From Lagopus muta (Eukaryota; Chordata; Aves; Galliformes; Phasianidae), in contig NC_064439.1 of the NCBI RefSeq assembly GCF_023343835.1, forward strand, positions 19,601,433-19,665,432: a stretch of DNA of 64,000 nt, given 5' to 3'. A program made the translations under genes and the position numbers. Under the pieces are notes generated by a model that saw nothing but the letters and a program-made list of their open reading frames with translations, searched no databases and was not told where the DNA came from. Positions 28,101 through 43,100 of the stretch are shown here, in pieces. The stretch's first letter is position 1, and every line of letters starts with the position of its first letter.

Positions 28101-31100
28101 ACTGTAAAGAAGTTCTTGCGCACATTCGTGCAGAACTTCCTATGCTGCAGTTTCTGGCCGTTTCCCCTTGTCCTGTCTCCACTCACCACTGAAAAGTCCA
28201 TCATTTTCCAGTCCATCATTTTTATTAACTAATATTCCTACAGAAAAATTGAGGTAGTGATTGTTTCAAACAAACTAGGTTAAAACAAAAGTTACCACCC
28301 TGTCAAAACCAAATGCACACAATTACAGTATTAGCCTTGAAGTATGACAAATAAGAATGCAAGATGGGTGCACCTCATACTAGAGCATATCCTAACTGTT
28401 AGGTTTCCCTTTTATCCATTACAAGCATAATTCCACTATCATAACGTTGTCTTACTAAGAGTTGATAAAGTACTGATTAAGTTGTGACAGCATTTCTATT
28501 CCAAGCCAACAAGATGCAAAATCCGTACATTCCCTGTACTAAGATGATTTTAAACACAAGTAAAACACAATCAAAGGTTTTAATATAAACAGGCTTTCAA
28601 TAACGTTGTCTAAAAAAGCAGAAAAACAAATTGCATCTAATGGTAACAATCTTAGTTTTACATATCTTTTCATGTTGAAAAGGCAACTTGCTCGGCAGTT
28701 TCAGATACTGCCAATGTCCCCAAAACACATGATGTAAAAAAATGCACGATGCAACTGCAAAACTGCATTACTTACCAAAAAGCATTCAGAGATTATAAAG
28801 CTAGTGACTCAGCCACATCTTAGATCACTCTCAGAAGCTGATATGCAATACAATATCCAATTCCACAATGCACGTGGCAATACTTTACACATGCTAATGT
28901 AAAAAGGTGCATTATTCAAAATATTACTGAATTTACTGTCTTTAGGCTGTTTTCTATGAAAATTGTATCAACTCTACTCAATGAGTTTTTGAACTTCACT
29001 AAAAATTAAGAAAGCAGTCAATTAAAATGGGAGATTTGGTGGAATTCCAACTTGATAAAACTGTGTTCGTTGGTTGGATCAAAGAAGAGTCAATTAGAAG
29101 ATGATTTTCTGTCACCAAGCTACAGCAATATACAGCAATATACAGTAGCACAAGTGTATGTATCCAGCTAGCAATTCTGCTACTAAACTATCATTAATTT
29201 ATCTCAGGAGAAAAAAAGTATTTGCAGCACAACAGTTTTCCAACAACTACTCTGAAAGCAAACAAACAGATAAATGAGACAATGTACAATGTAACAGTAC
29301 ACAACAAAATGTTACACTTCATAAAGGAAAATAATCCTGCTGCTTCCCAGGCTTCCTGCCTGGGAAGATCATGGAACAGATCCTCCTGGACAACATGCTC
29401 GGTCACATAAAGAATGAGCATGTGATCCGAGACAGCCAGCACGGCTTCACCAAAGGAAGGTCATGCCTAACTAATCTTGTGGCCTTCTATGATGGAGTGA
29501 CGGCATTGGTGGACGAAGGGAAGGCGACCGATGTCATTTACCTGGACCTGAGCAAGGCCTTTGACATGGTCCCCCACCACATCCTCATCTCCAAATTGGA
29601 GGGAAGTGGATTTGATGGGTGGACGACCCGATGGATAAGCAATTGGTTGAAAGGCCGCAGACAGAGGGTGGTGGTCAATGGCTCTATGTCCAGGTGGAGG
29701 CCGGTAACAAGTGGTGTCCCCCAAGGGTCTGTCTTGGGACCGGTGCTCTTTAACATCTTTATTAATGACATCGATGAGGGAATTGAGTGCACCCTCAGCA
29801 AGTTTGCTGACGACACCAAGCTGAGTGGTGCGGTTGATACGGTGGAAGGAAGGGATGCCATTCAGAGGGACCTCGACAGGCTGGAGGGCTGGGCTCGGGT
29901 GAACCTGATGAGGTTCAACACGGCAAAGTGCAAGGTTTTGCATTTGGGCCGGAAGAATCCCAGGCACCTGTACAGGCTGGGAGGAGTGGTCCTTGAGAGC
30001 AGCTCGGCAGAGAAGGACCTGGGGGTCCTGATGGACGAGAGACTGAACATGAGCCAGCAGTGCGCTCTGGCAGCTCAAAAGGCAAATGGGATCCTGGGCT
30101 CCATCAGGAGAGGGGTGGCCAGCAGGGACAGGGAGGTGATTGTCCCTCTCTACACGGCTCTTGTGAGGCCCCATCTGGAGTACTGTGTCCAGGTGTGGAG
30201 CCCTCAGTACAAGAAAGACATAGAGATTTTGGAAAGGGTCCAGAGGAGGGCGACTAAGATGATCAGGGGGCTGGAGCACCTCCCCTATGAGGACAGGCTG
30301 AGGGAGTTGGGCTTGTTCAGCCTGGAGAAGAGAAGGCTGCGGGGTGACCTCATTGCAGCCTATCAATACCTGAAGGGAACCTACACCCAGGAGGGGAGTA
30401 AACTCTTCAAAAGGGCTGACAACAGCAGGACTAGGGGAAATGGTTTTAAGTTGAAGGAGGGAAGATTTAGGTTAGATGTTAGGGGGAAGTTCTTTACTAG
30501 GAGAGTGGTTAGGCCCTGGAACGGGCTGCCCAGGGAGGTTGTGGATGCCCCGTCCTTGGACGTGTTTAAGGCCAGGTTGGACGGGGTCCTGGGCAACCTG
30601 ATCTGAATATGTATGTTGGTGGCCCTGCTAGGCAGGGGGGTTGGAACTACATGATCCTTGGGGTCCCTTCCAACCCGGGTGATTCTGTGATTCTGTGATT
30701 CTGTAATCCGTTTCGGTGTATGGTGGTTTATGTTCAAAATGTTGAAAGGCATGCTATTCAAAGACTGTACAAAAGAAAATCAATAAAGTGGAGACAATAC
30801 AGTATAAGGTTCTGCCAAACAGAACAGTTCACATTAGACAAAAACTGGTGAAAAAACTAAAGCAGAAGCTAGTTCCAATGATTAGTATCCTTGCCACAAT
30901 AACTTAAATTGCAGAAGTTATTAAGTGTAGCTTATCTGATTTAAACTTAATGGGAAACATTGACTTGCTTTACCTTGCTATACCATGACAAAATCCATAC
31001 AAACAAAGAAAACTCACTATCAGCAAGTTTTTAACAGAATGTGCTTGCTATTCAGCAGTGAGTCAGCTGGCAGCATATTACAAGCAGGGTAAGTATTAGA

Positions 31101-34100
31101 AAGGTTAAAGTCACAGCAGGACAAAACCACTGTTGTTTTTTTGTTTTGTTTTGTTCCGTTTTCAAAATCGCAACAGAAATTCCAGCTGTCATGGATGTTG
31201 CCAGAAGATCACTGGCTTTATCTGCATTTCCAAGCAGCTGTCTCTTGCAGCTAAATACATTTAAGCACTGTTTAGGGTAAGCCACTGTAGGCTGAATTTT
31301 GCCTGGGCAAAAGTGGTGAAATAGAATACTGAGGTCTTCAATAACACTGTTGTTGCAGACTCAGCGTCAACATACATGGAATAGAAACACATTTCACATA
31401 CAGAAAATAACACAAAACATTATTAACAACTAACCAGTTTTTATTTTTACTGGAGTTGCACACAACAGCACAGAAGTCTCAATATACCTTGCTATTCATA
31501 AATATTTCTCCAGACACCACTCTTAATCCCAAGGAACAAGTTAATTTGTGAACCTGTCCCCTGGAACGGAATCAGTGGCATAGCTCTCTTTTTGAACCTT
31601 TTCCTTACCTGAAATGTTACAGGGAATGCTTGAGGAAAATATAATTTAAAACTGTCCAAAGTCTAACACAACACTGAATAAAAACAGATATACCAAAATA
31701 TCATCTTTATGACATATTTTTCACTTGCTATTCAAATTATACTCTACCTTTTAATGTATTAAAAAAAAAAAGAAGGCTTGCATAATGTCTCTGAGATAGC
31801 TCATTAAAGGATCAGTAATGAAAGCATGAATAGTCTGCATTAAAGGTGCATTTCATTTAATCACTTTTTTTTTCAAATGAGCATTTCTTAAAGCCCTGAT
31901 GTAAGACAATAGTTTCTCAAAACAAGGGGGAGAAATACACATCCTCACTGCTTACTGTACAAAGACACTGGTGGTGAGGAAAAGGAGAGGCAGAGAATGC
32001 TTTAAACCTGAGTTTCAATAAAGTGTTGGACACAGCATATCTCGTATAGTTCTCCTTATCCCCAACAGGTGAAATACTGGCTGGATAAAAGGATGATAAG
32101 GTGGGTGGAAAACTGGCTGGACTGCTGAGCTCATAGATTTGTCAGCAGTGTGCAAATCCCAGCTGGTGGGCAGTAACTCGTGGTGTCCCTCAGGGAATTC
32201 CTGGGACTGGTGCTGCTAAATGTCTTCAGTAATGATCTAGATGACAGGAGGCATCTTTCCTGACAACAGCATGCTGGAGGAAGCAGCTGATATACCAGAG
32301 AGCAGGGCTACTAGAGGGGTATGGACAGTAAGGAGAATGGGCAAACCAGATCATTAAATTAAAGAAGTGAAAGGCAAGGTATTGCATCTGGAGTGGACTG
32401 CCCCAGTGGAGGCCAGGAGCTGACTGCCCAAAGAGCAGCTCCACAGGGAAGGGTTGGCAGGAACCAGTGGGTGATAGGAGAGCAGCTTGGCAGCAAAGAT
32501 GACCAAACACATCAGGCCATAGTAATAACAGCCAGCCAGCAGGGCCAAGGAAGCGTTCCATTCTTCTATACAGCACTTGTAAGACTACGTTGGGACACTG
32601 CCCACTTTTGAGTTCTCCCATACAAGAAAGATGCTGACACACCGCAGCAAGTCCAGTGGAGGGCTACCAAGATGGCCAGAGGGGAGACACAAACAAAAAG
32701 ACACCAACATATGGGCTCAGTTTTTAGAAGGACAGGGTAAAAGCAAACCTTACTGCTTTATACAACTACTTAAGCAGAGGCCATCGATGAAACCAGATTC
32801 TTGTTAGAACCGCAGTCATAGGGTAAGACACAACAAACAAGTTCGAACAAGGGAAATTACAAATATACAGTAGAATCACTCATTTATTTACTTGCTTACC
32901 GTGAGGGTAGTTAAATACTGAAATGGATTGCCCACAGAGGTTGTGGAAACTCTGTCCCTGGAGGCATTCAAGACTCGGCACAGTCCTGAGCAACCTGATC
33001 TAATTAGACCTGTTTCAAATAGGGGGGGTTGGACCACATGACCTCCGGAGGTCACTTTGATCCTTGATTATGATTGTACAAGAAAAAAATACTGATGATG
33101 TCTGCTGGATTTACAGTGACACTGATAAAACGTATCAGCTTGTTTATTCTTTTACACTGGTGAAAAAACTGCTGTATGCAATTCCTGATTTTCAGAGATA
33201 AGGAAAGAACTGTAAAATATTTGGGCAGAAAATCCATACTTTTCTTTCATTGTAATAAATCTACTCCAGTAAAAACATTAAGTAAATTAAACTGAGCTGC
33301 TTCAATAGTCTACACAAAACAAAATTTTCATTCCTCTCATCTAAGATTGAAATAACAAAATTAATGTTTGTGGGGGACAGTTTCTAAAAATCACTTACCC
33401 TGTGCGTGACTGCCCAACTTTATCACAAATGTCCAAGATGAGGCCCCAGTCCTCTGCAGTGTTCATCTCACTGGTTGCTTTCTCTAATGAACAAAATACA
33501 AACATAATAAATCAGAATATAAATACAGTAATTTAACAAAATTGACAATAAAGATGTTTCAATGCTATTTCTGTATACAACTAAACATATGACATTGTGT
33601 ACTTAATAAATTCACATAATTGTTGTAACTAAATATTTTACCTTTCAAATGTTCACTTGCAGCTGCAAAGTTAAACTGGTAAGCAAATATATACTTGGGT
33701 TTTTTTTCCACATAATAAATATACATCTAGAAGTATATCAATTATCAACAGATATATTTTTTTCTTCATTTGGAAATGTTAAGTTTAAGATCTTACTGGA
33801 ATACTGGAAGCATTAGTTCCCTATTTGCAGTCAGACATAACCAGAATTTACCCCATCCTCAGACATTAAGTTGCTGCATCATACATTTCCTTTCTATGTC
33901 TTCCCTCCTTTCTCAGCATGGGGGTTTCAAGAACTCATTGAAAGGTCAGTGATTATCATCTCCTCATTATTATCTCTGCATTGGATGACATATTCCACTT
34001 TTTAGTTACAAAGCTAATCAGATACAATCCACTCAGACACTTTCTTCTGAATAGGACAAGAACAGTCCCTCATGAAGAGCGAAGAATTGAAGATGGGTGG

Positions 34101-37100
34101 AAAACAAATCAGCAGGAAAAACAGATTCCCTCCCTATTTTTCCCCCAGAAAAGCCTAGGTATACAGAGGGTAATAATAAATAAAAGTGATGAAGAAAACT
34201 GAGGTTTAAACTGCAGCTGTATGGAGCAGTATCTAAAAATTAATAGTTCAAGGCTGGAGACCACAAGGTAGTTTCCAAACAGAATACCAAGGTTGGAAAA
34301 GATGCCCAAGATCATCCAGTCCAACTATCCACCCACCACCAATATTTCCACTAAACCATGACCCTTAATATAATATCTAAATGCTTCTTGAACACCTCCA
34401 GAGACAGTGACTTCACCACCTCCCTGGGCAGCCCATTCCAGTTCCTGATCACTCTTTCAGAGAAGAGACAGAAGGAAAGATGGGCACAGAACTATAACCT
34501 ATACCTGCTTCACCTAATATTCACCTTAGTCTGCCAAATATGCCTCAGCAATGAGTACGATCCCTCCCAGTCTGCTTAGTTTTAAAAAGGAAGTAAAGAT
34601 TTCCTGTAGAAACTTCACTGACAGGAAAGATTAATTAATCCAAACTAGCATTTGCAAGACTATGGAAAAGAGAACAACACTGGATAGATGTTATGATAAC
34701 ATCTGGCACCAAGAAGACAAGCATTTTATTTTATTTTCAGTCCACTATTGTTACAAATCATGCTTAGGGCCAGCAGTCAGAGACATGGCTCAATTTTTAA
34801 AGCTTGCCCAAAAAGAAAACGCAATCCAGTCAGGATATAAACTAAAAATGCTAAAAACATGAGAACAGAGCAATGAGACACTAGCCTGCCTACATCCACA
34901 AACATCGTTCTGTAACTCCAGAATTTCAATTCTGTCACTGAAGATACTGTATATAAAACACCGAACCCAAGCAGAGTTGCACCTGAGCTGCTGTGCCTGC
35001 ACTGCATTCTCTGCAACTGCTGTTCAGCACAACCCATACCACGGATCGGCTGCGTAGAGGCAGCTCATTTCCAGGGCTCCTGTTGCAGCTCGCTGACAGT
35101 CCTGCTGGAGTTGGACCAGCTCCACTCCGTGCCTACAGAGCACCCTGCAGAGCGCCTGGCTCCAGCCTGGCTCAGGGCTTTGTAGCCTCGCGCCGTGCTA
35201 TGCTTCAGCAGCCACAGAGCTGAGGAATCCAATGGGATGGTAACTTCAGGCTCCTACGCTGTGCGTAATAGTGCCAGTACTTCTGGCAAGAAGTAATTCT
35301 TCTCTTTACACAGCATCACTGAAGAGAAATGGCATGGCAAACCATCAAGTAAAATAACGCATGCTTAGAGTTTAAACCAAGCTGTTGTTTATGCTGATTT
35401 CAGCAGTTTGGATAAAACTACAGATATGATGGTGATTGATGAAATCCCTAGTTCATACCAACCTCACCAATTACAAGCTTCATTCTAATTCTCAATGAGA
35501 ATATTTTGCAGGTGTATCCACCAATACAGTTACAAGTTCACTATCACAGCTACATCATTTCTTGAAAGTCGAGCAGTTGGTCAGGTGGTTGGGCTCCCAG
35601 GGCAGCAGTCACGGCACCCAGCTGCAGGAGTTCAAGAAGCATTTGGACAACACCCTCAGATGGTTTGATTTCTGGGTGGTCCTATGTGAAGTCAGGAGTT
35701 GGATTCGATGATCCTTACGGGTCCCTTCCAAACCAGGATATTCTGACTCTATGATTGTGTAAAAACCACCCATTGTCACAATGTCTCCATCACCAGACAC
35801 TAAAAGGTCCTTACTACATGCCAGCCTGGAACCCAGCATCACCGAGTACTTTCTATCTTTAGTAATAAACATCTATTACTTTCCTTGGATAAAAATTAAT
35901 AATAAGACACTCGCAGTGCCCAAGCTGAGCTGGACTGACACAAAAAAGCCACTGAGCATTAGTGCGTGGCAGTCACGTTTCACCACTCCAGAAAAGGAAC
36001 AGCAGGAATGCTCGGAGGGAATTCCTTTGTTGCATCAGTGTTTCGGAGACAAAATTACAACTCAGAGCTGTTTAAGTTCAATTACTTACACAGTTACCAC
36101 TTAATGTATTTCTCTCACACAAAGCACACACCTGCAGCCCAAACTCTCTGCACTCACTCAGCATTTGCACACCCCAGCTAACAGGTGGCACCCTGTCCTC
36201 CTGCCATTGGCACATCACTATCTCAGTGACAGGGAAGGCAGCACACAGACTTGTACCTGAACTCTTGCAGCAGCTTCACACAGGAGATGGAACCTGAACT
36301 CGGAATGTTCTTCATCCTCCCTTCTCTGATCAAAAATAATTCTGTCATTGAAATACCAGTGCTTACCTCAGACTCCCCCCAACACCTCATTGCTAAAACC
36401 TTACCCGATGACTGCCTGCCAGGGCAAGATCAGGTAACACTTCAGACTGCACTGAAACAACTCTTAAAGACAGTGCTGGCTCCTTATGAAATCAGAGTTC
36501 TTTAAGACTCACTGACTGCATTTCAAACACAAAGAAAAACAGAACTTCATGACCCAGAGGCATATGTTACCATACCCTGTCCCTAGTTTCCCAGAGCAGA
36601 TCTCCCACAAAGCTGTATCACTAATACACCCGAGCGTAGGTGGCTTTTTATCTAGCATAGGCAAGGCCTATGAATTAACACTGCAACTTTAACCACTGCA
36701 ACACAAATACTACATGTCACATTTTTCAGTCACCAGCCTTCTCTCTTCGTGTTTCTCCTGTACCCATAAGAGCTGGCATGCCAAGTGAGTGCAATTCCAT
36801 CTTGCCCAGATTCAGTCTCTAATGTATCATATCTGAAGAAACAGATGCGTAGGAAATCACAGAAAAGACCAAGGTAAGGTAAGTAGTAGTTGTATTTATT
36901 TTCCAAATAAATCAAACCTCTGAACAAATCTGCCTTCTAAAGAAAACACCACTCCTGAGTATAAATGCTGTCCAGCCCTTCCGAAACACTGTACCAGAAT
37001 TCAGATGAGTGTCACACCTGTAGATCAGAAGCTGGGACAGCAAGATACACATCTGTGAGTTACCCTACTTACAACACCAGTTGTGGTGAGAGCATACTGG

Positions 37101-40100
37101 CTCTTGCACTGAACTTCAATGGCTGTTTTTTCTGATTGAGAAACTGAAAACGTGGAAGCTAAAAAAATAAAGGGTGTGTTTTTGTTTGTTTGCTTAAACC
37201 ATGCCTCCTTAAAGCTGTCTTGAAGTTGATCTTCCTTGCCCCTTATTAAGATATCCTATTTGTGTCTTTCAAAAAGCATGCACATATAGTATTTTACACA
37301 CATATATATATAAATGTAAAGGAGAAACTTGTTCAATGTTGGTTTTCAATAGAAAACCTAGCAGGCCATGCTGGGTAGGGATCTAAACAGCCAAAAAACG
37401 CTTGTCATTTTCAGGTATCCAAAACAACCAGAAGCTTAGCTGCCTATTCAGCATCTACACAATTTGTCTCAGCTTAGTTTTGTCTCAGTTCTTAGTGCTC
37501 CACTTCCTATACAAGCAAAGGTGGGAAGAAATATCAGCCACCAAACTGCAATTCAGAAGAATGTTCCAGTCCTACAGCCTAACCTGCAAAGGATTACTTA
37601 CAAAATGACTGTGCTTTGCAGAGCACATTACAACAGCAAAGCTGGTTTGGCTTGGGGTTTTGTTTTTTTCTGGTTTATTTGTTTGTTGTCCTACCTTTTT
37701 TTTTTTTTTAAGGCACTGTGTTCTTGTTTCATTTTTAAAAAGAAGCTCAGTTTTTGAGCAGTGGACTGAGGGTTGTAAGCCACTGATAAAAAAAAACATA
37801 CATGAAAGCAATTTTCTTTAACCGTCGTCATCACATCTGGTATAGCTACTGATGGCGCCCTGAAGATGGCTGGTAAAACAGAGGTACTTATAAAATGAAT
37901 GGAAGATGATGCATGTACCATCAGCAGTTCAGGTCTGATGAAATATCACTTCATCAGACATCAAGAAAACTTACATGCAAAAGCTTTAAAAATGGATAAT
38001 ATCACATAAATTGCCATCCAAGCTGTCAATTTTGTAACATCCAAGGGACAGAGTCATCACTAATTCTAGCAGTTCCTTAAAAGTATGGATGCTTACTACA
38101 GGGTCATCATTCACTTTTCTGAAGGCAGGAGCCTTAGTCGGGGCAAAATGCTGCAGAGACTTTATGACTTGCAAAGTGAAATCCAATCCTTTACAGAATC
38201 AGAAGGAAAATTTGTGCCAGGACATAAAGATTAAAAATGGCTCACACGTTTAGCATTTTTGGTGGATTTTGCCATTCATTTAAATGAGCTAAACAAGCAT
38301 TTTCAAGGTGAAAATCAGCTTATCTGAGCTATGTTTCAAACCGTAAGAGTGTTTGAAATGCAACTTAAATTATGGCAAGCTCAAATCACAGCAAATAATT
38401 TCATGCATTTTGATACATTGGCTAAACACAGTCCAATGAACAAAGGAAAATATGCAGCCACGCTGTCTGTTTTGATAAAGGAATTTGAGAACAGGTTTCA
38501 AGATTAAAAAAAAAAAAAAAAATCTTCTTCTCTGTATATTTGTGACCACATTTTCAGGTTGACATAAATAAAATTACCTGCAAATTTTCAAGTAGAACGC
38601 ATAGAGCTGCAAACAGGCATTCAACTCTAAGAAAAATTTGGTCATGTCTCTTCACCAAACTTCTATGAACCATCTCTTACCAGAGAAAAATATCCCTCAC
38701 TTTACAGTCATGTCTTATTCACCTCACTGCTTTCTGGCAATACATACATCTGGGAATAACTATTGCCAAGGATGAAGCACAGGAAGAGTAATATTTCATC
38801 AAAAATTTCTGACGAACGCCCTGAGAATGCACTTGGAATGGCAACCACTGCCATCGAACCATCCTGATAGTTGTATTAGTTTCACAGAATCAAACACCCC
38901 ACTAGTATTACGTTTTTGTTCTGCTTTTTTGGGGGTGTTTTTTTTGTTGTTTTTTTTTGTTTGTTTGTTTGTTTCAGTAAAAAATACATTTTAAAGAAGT
39001 TGTTGCTTATATACTCCATACTCCAACTTTATTATTTTCTTTCTGTCCAATACTGGAAAGAGGCCATTTTTTACAATAGCTGTCTTCCACAAAGCACAAA
39101 AATAAATGCAAAGCTGAAAAGCTTCTTTAACTTTGCATCAGCCTCAGTTCTGCAATTATGTTGCCTTATATGCACTGAAAATATAAAGAGTCTGGCAAAT
39201 TTCTGAGCTTCTAGGACACCTAAGCACATCAGCTTCACACCTTGCTCTGTGAAGCTCAGCCACTTTCCCTCTGATTTACACAGATGCAAAGACTTGTAGC
39301 ACCTAGATTTGTAGCTGTTTTCTCCTCTGATTTTGTGCACTGCTTAAAAATTATAATGCAAAAATATTTATGCTGTGATTCTACCTGAAATTCCCCTTAT
39401 GCTCAGGCATCAGTAAGAGAAACACAGGTGCTGCCACATCTCACCAGACCTGCCATGCAAGTATCAGCAAGTCGCTTGCATTCTCTGACAGTTCTGCACC
39501 TGAACAGCACCACGCTGCCCAGCAAGACTACCCACTGCCAACACCAGGTTACACTGCAGGTTTAAGTTATCTAAAGTTCAGATTTCACTGATATTAAAGC
39601 ATTCCAATATTAGAATTGACCTACTTGTTTTCTGCTACATACTCTCAAAGATGTTAAAACAAACTAGAATTTTAAGAAACAGCAATAACAGCTCAAAACT
39701 TCCCATAAACCCAACATTTAAAATCGACGTAATTTGAAGCAGAACAAATGCGAGTAAAAATTCAAAGCCTATTCTACTAAACCAGGATGTCGAGCCATTC
39801 CAGTTGGTATTTACTTACTCCATCCATGGACATAACTGTCCTCCCCGTCACATACCTCTGAAATGAGATACTAAAGTTCTTAGTGAAGTTACAAAGAAAA
39901 GAGTGGCTGAAGGCAGTCCTCGCTTATACAGGAAAATTACTATCAGTTTCCAGCAGAACAAGAAGTCCTCAATGATCTGTTACGCCAATGTAAACGCCAT
40001 GGGAGCGACACAAAATTCAGCACTCCCATCAGCCTTCTCTCCTATTGTCCCACTCAAAGTCTTGTTTCCTTCCCAAGGCTAAATAAATAATTTCCCCCCT

Positions 40101-43100
40101 CTCAATATAAATATAAATACAGACATATGCTTACAGTGTTTGGGAATTTTAGTAACTACCAAATCTCTTCCATAATTTAAATGGCCCCAGAAAAATGAAA
40201 CTGACTGCATTTTTTTTTCTCGGCAGTCACTCGCCATGTAATTCTGTCCCCACATCATTCCATGTCATGTGATTAATTTCATTCTTTTTGTCTGTCAAAA
40301 TGACCAACACATTTGTTCGACCGTTCTATACAAACCACCTCTTTATATTAACCACACACACAGAACCACAGAGAAAAATAAGGCCAACTCATTTTGATCT
40401 AAGCAAGACTGAAAATAAACCTCCAGCAGAGAGTGCATTCGTAGACACTAGAATTCCCTATCACACTCTCAACTTCAGTAGAGCCATCTGGGTCAGGGTA
40501 ATTTCAAATGTGATGACAGACTGGGAGAAGAACTCACAGAAAACAGCCCTGCAGAGAAGGACTTGGAGGTTCTGGTGGATGAAAACTTGCACATGCTCTT
40601 GCAGCCAAGAAGGCCAACTATATCTTGGGCTGCAAAAACAGAGGCGGCAGCAGACCTTCCAGCACTTGAAGGGCACCTAAAAGCAGGAGAGGGATGAACT
40701 TTTGCACAATCTGATGCTGACAAGAGGGAATGGCCCTACGGCTTTAAACTAAAAGTAAGGAGATTCAGGTTGGATGTTAGGAGGAATTTTTTTTAGTCAG
40801 AGAGCAGTGAGACAATGGACTGGGCTGCCCAGAGAAGCTGTGGACACCCCATCTCTGGAGTGTTCAAGGCTGGACTGGATGAGGCTCTGGGCAACCTGAT
40901 CTGGTGGGTGGCAGCACTGTCCATGGCATGGGGGTTGCAATCAGATGATCTTTAAGCTCTCCTCCAAACTAAGCTATTCTATGATTAGCCAATTTCTCCT
41001 ACTTAACTGCATTCCACTTACAGTACTCCCAAGAAGTCCCCCTGGGAAGCATCCAATGAAGGCAGCACCAGGTGACCCGAGGTAAACAAGCAGCAATGGC
41101 AGAGCAGCTGGGAGGCCATCTTGGCTCATTCCTTCAGAGGACTGTGTATGATTTCTCTGTCAAAGAGGCAGCCAAGCCAGAGACATCGCTCAGCAAAATG
41201 AGCTGGACAGAACAAAGATAAAGGGATTAAAGATCTGCTAAGAATGCCTACCCAGCTGGGCAAAAGTGATTTAGTGATTTTGTTGCAAACTGTAACAAAT
41301 CCACAGAACTTAAACAACCTTTCACCCAGAGCTATTACAGCGGAGCAGGAAGGTGAGCACATTGGAGACAGATGAGGCAGATGATGACGGCTCTGCACAC
41401 AAGGTGGATCACAGGCGAGTAACACAAACAAGAGCTGCCAGGATCTATTGCAGCCCCCCACAGATTAAGCCACAGCAGAAGCAGCATTTCAGAAAGATCA
41501 GCAAGGGACATCACCATCCACATCAAAGATATAGTGTTATTTTTATCACAGTGGAACAGATTTTACATTCTGGAGAACTGCTTTGATTTCTCCAAATGTT
41601 GATGTTATAACACACATTGAAATAAGAGGAAGCACTTAAAAATGACATCTCATCTCTGGCAATCCTTTGCCGAAGGAAGGTATGATGTGGGCTTCAAATT
41701 TGCCCAGCTGAACTCAAGTCTGGTGATTCTTCTTCAGAATGCGATAACGAAAAAGAATTTGGGAGAACTATTATATAGAAGAGGTATTTATTTTACCAGG
41801 ATCCTGTCTGCATTGCTGTTCTTCGTTAAGATCACACAATGAAGCGAGAAATTCTTGTTTATGGAAACATTTATGAAGGACTGAAAGGGGACTGGCTACA
41901 GCTCCTTTCTACAAGCTTTCTGCTCAGCTCACAGTTAATATTCTTTCCCCTCAAACAATGCTGAGAAAAGCAGTTGGCCAACTTGGGCAAAAAAAAATGC
42001 CGGTCTCACGATAAACTGAACCAATCCTTGGAAGATGTCCTTCCTTGCAGCCAGAGGTAGTTAACTCACAGCGTGCACTCTTCACAGTTCTCCAGGGTCA
42101 AGAGCCTCCTCTGTAATAAGCTTCCCCCCTTTTGGCAAACCCAAAGCTGTTCTAAACAGTGAGAAGCCCAGCGCACAGAAACACAGAACTGTGTGGTTTT
42201 GAAGACGTTGTCTAGCAAAGGGGATAGAGTAATGATGTTGACTAACAAAGGGGATAAACCTACAGAGTAACCAGTTCAAAGAGCAAGAGTATTTTATTAC
42301 AAGAAATTGCACAATGGGATTCGAAGTCAAAGTATTTCTTACATCCTACTGCATCAAACTATATGTACACCTTAGCACACTACTCAGCAACATTCATATG
42401 TAATCATGTAATAATAATGCATATTATTAAATTTCTAAAAGAGTTATATATTTCTGTAAGAGTTACAAGCATAAAATGGTCACTAAATACTGCAGTTGAA
42501 AATGTGGGAGAAATCATTGCTATCAAATTGTTTTATTACATTACCAAACTACCTGCTTAATTTCCTGTTCCTGTAAATAGAAAGCCTCGTTCCTTCCTTT
42601 ATTCCCACTCTTGTGATGCCTCAAACCGTTACAACTACAAGGAGAACAAGACTAACACGCAAAGCAGATGCAAGAAGTGTCTCCATCTATTGCTGCACAT
42701 AAGGGAGAAACATTATCGAAGAGTTACTTCCACTGGCATTCTGGACATTTGCTGAATGATGGATCAACTTCTAAAAAACAAATAATCAAAGTGATCTTTC
42801 AAAAGTGAATTAATTAATTAATTGACTTTCTAACAACTCAGACCAGACTGTGTGTTTATTACAGCCCATAAAACTGCAGAAATGTGTTGAAACAATAAGC
42901 TTGGAGAACAGAGCAAGAAGGTCTTCCAACTGTCAGTAAGATAGGTTACTTTCACAACGCTTGATATCAAGTTACAATTAAGTAGGCATAGATCCAAAGT
43001 TACAGATTTTACTCTTGAGACAGCATCTCAGTAACACTTCAGAACTGCTCCAACAGTTACTTCTTCATCAAACACAGCCTACCCACTGCTACTTCATTAG

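Larger units (their letters stand above)
25226..33398 (-). other. STAM: STAM intron 2 (8.2 kb)
   Basis: The intron contains a CR1 fragment on the minus strand (27911-28205), a young-looking CR1 on the plus strand (29345-30706) and a decayed CR1 (about 31995-33075). It also has GTTT and CAA microsatellites. No further STAM exon is needed or seen. Confidence 0.9.

Noticed and set aside
29467..30366. 299-codon minus-strand ORF opposite the CR1 RT frame
   Set aside because: It is the antisense shadow of the CR1 ORF and has no motifs of its own.
40288..40680. 130-codon plus-strand ORF
   Set aside because: Its C-terminal half is decayed CR1 sequence in a shifted frame, and the N-terminal half is unrelated intron.
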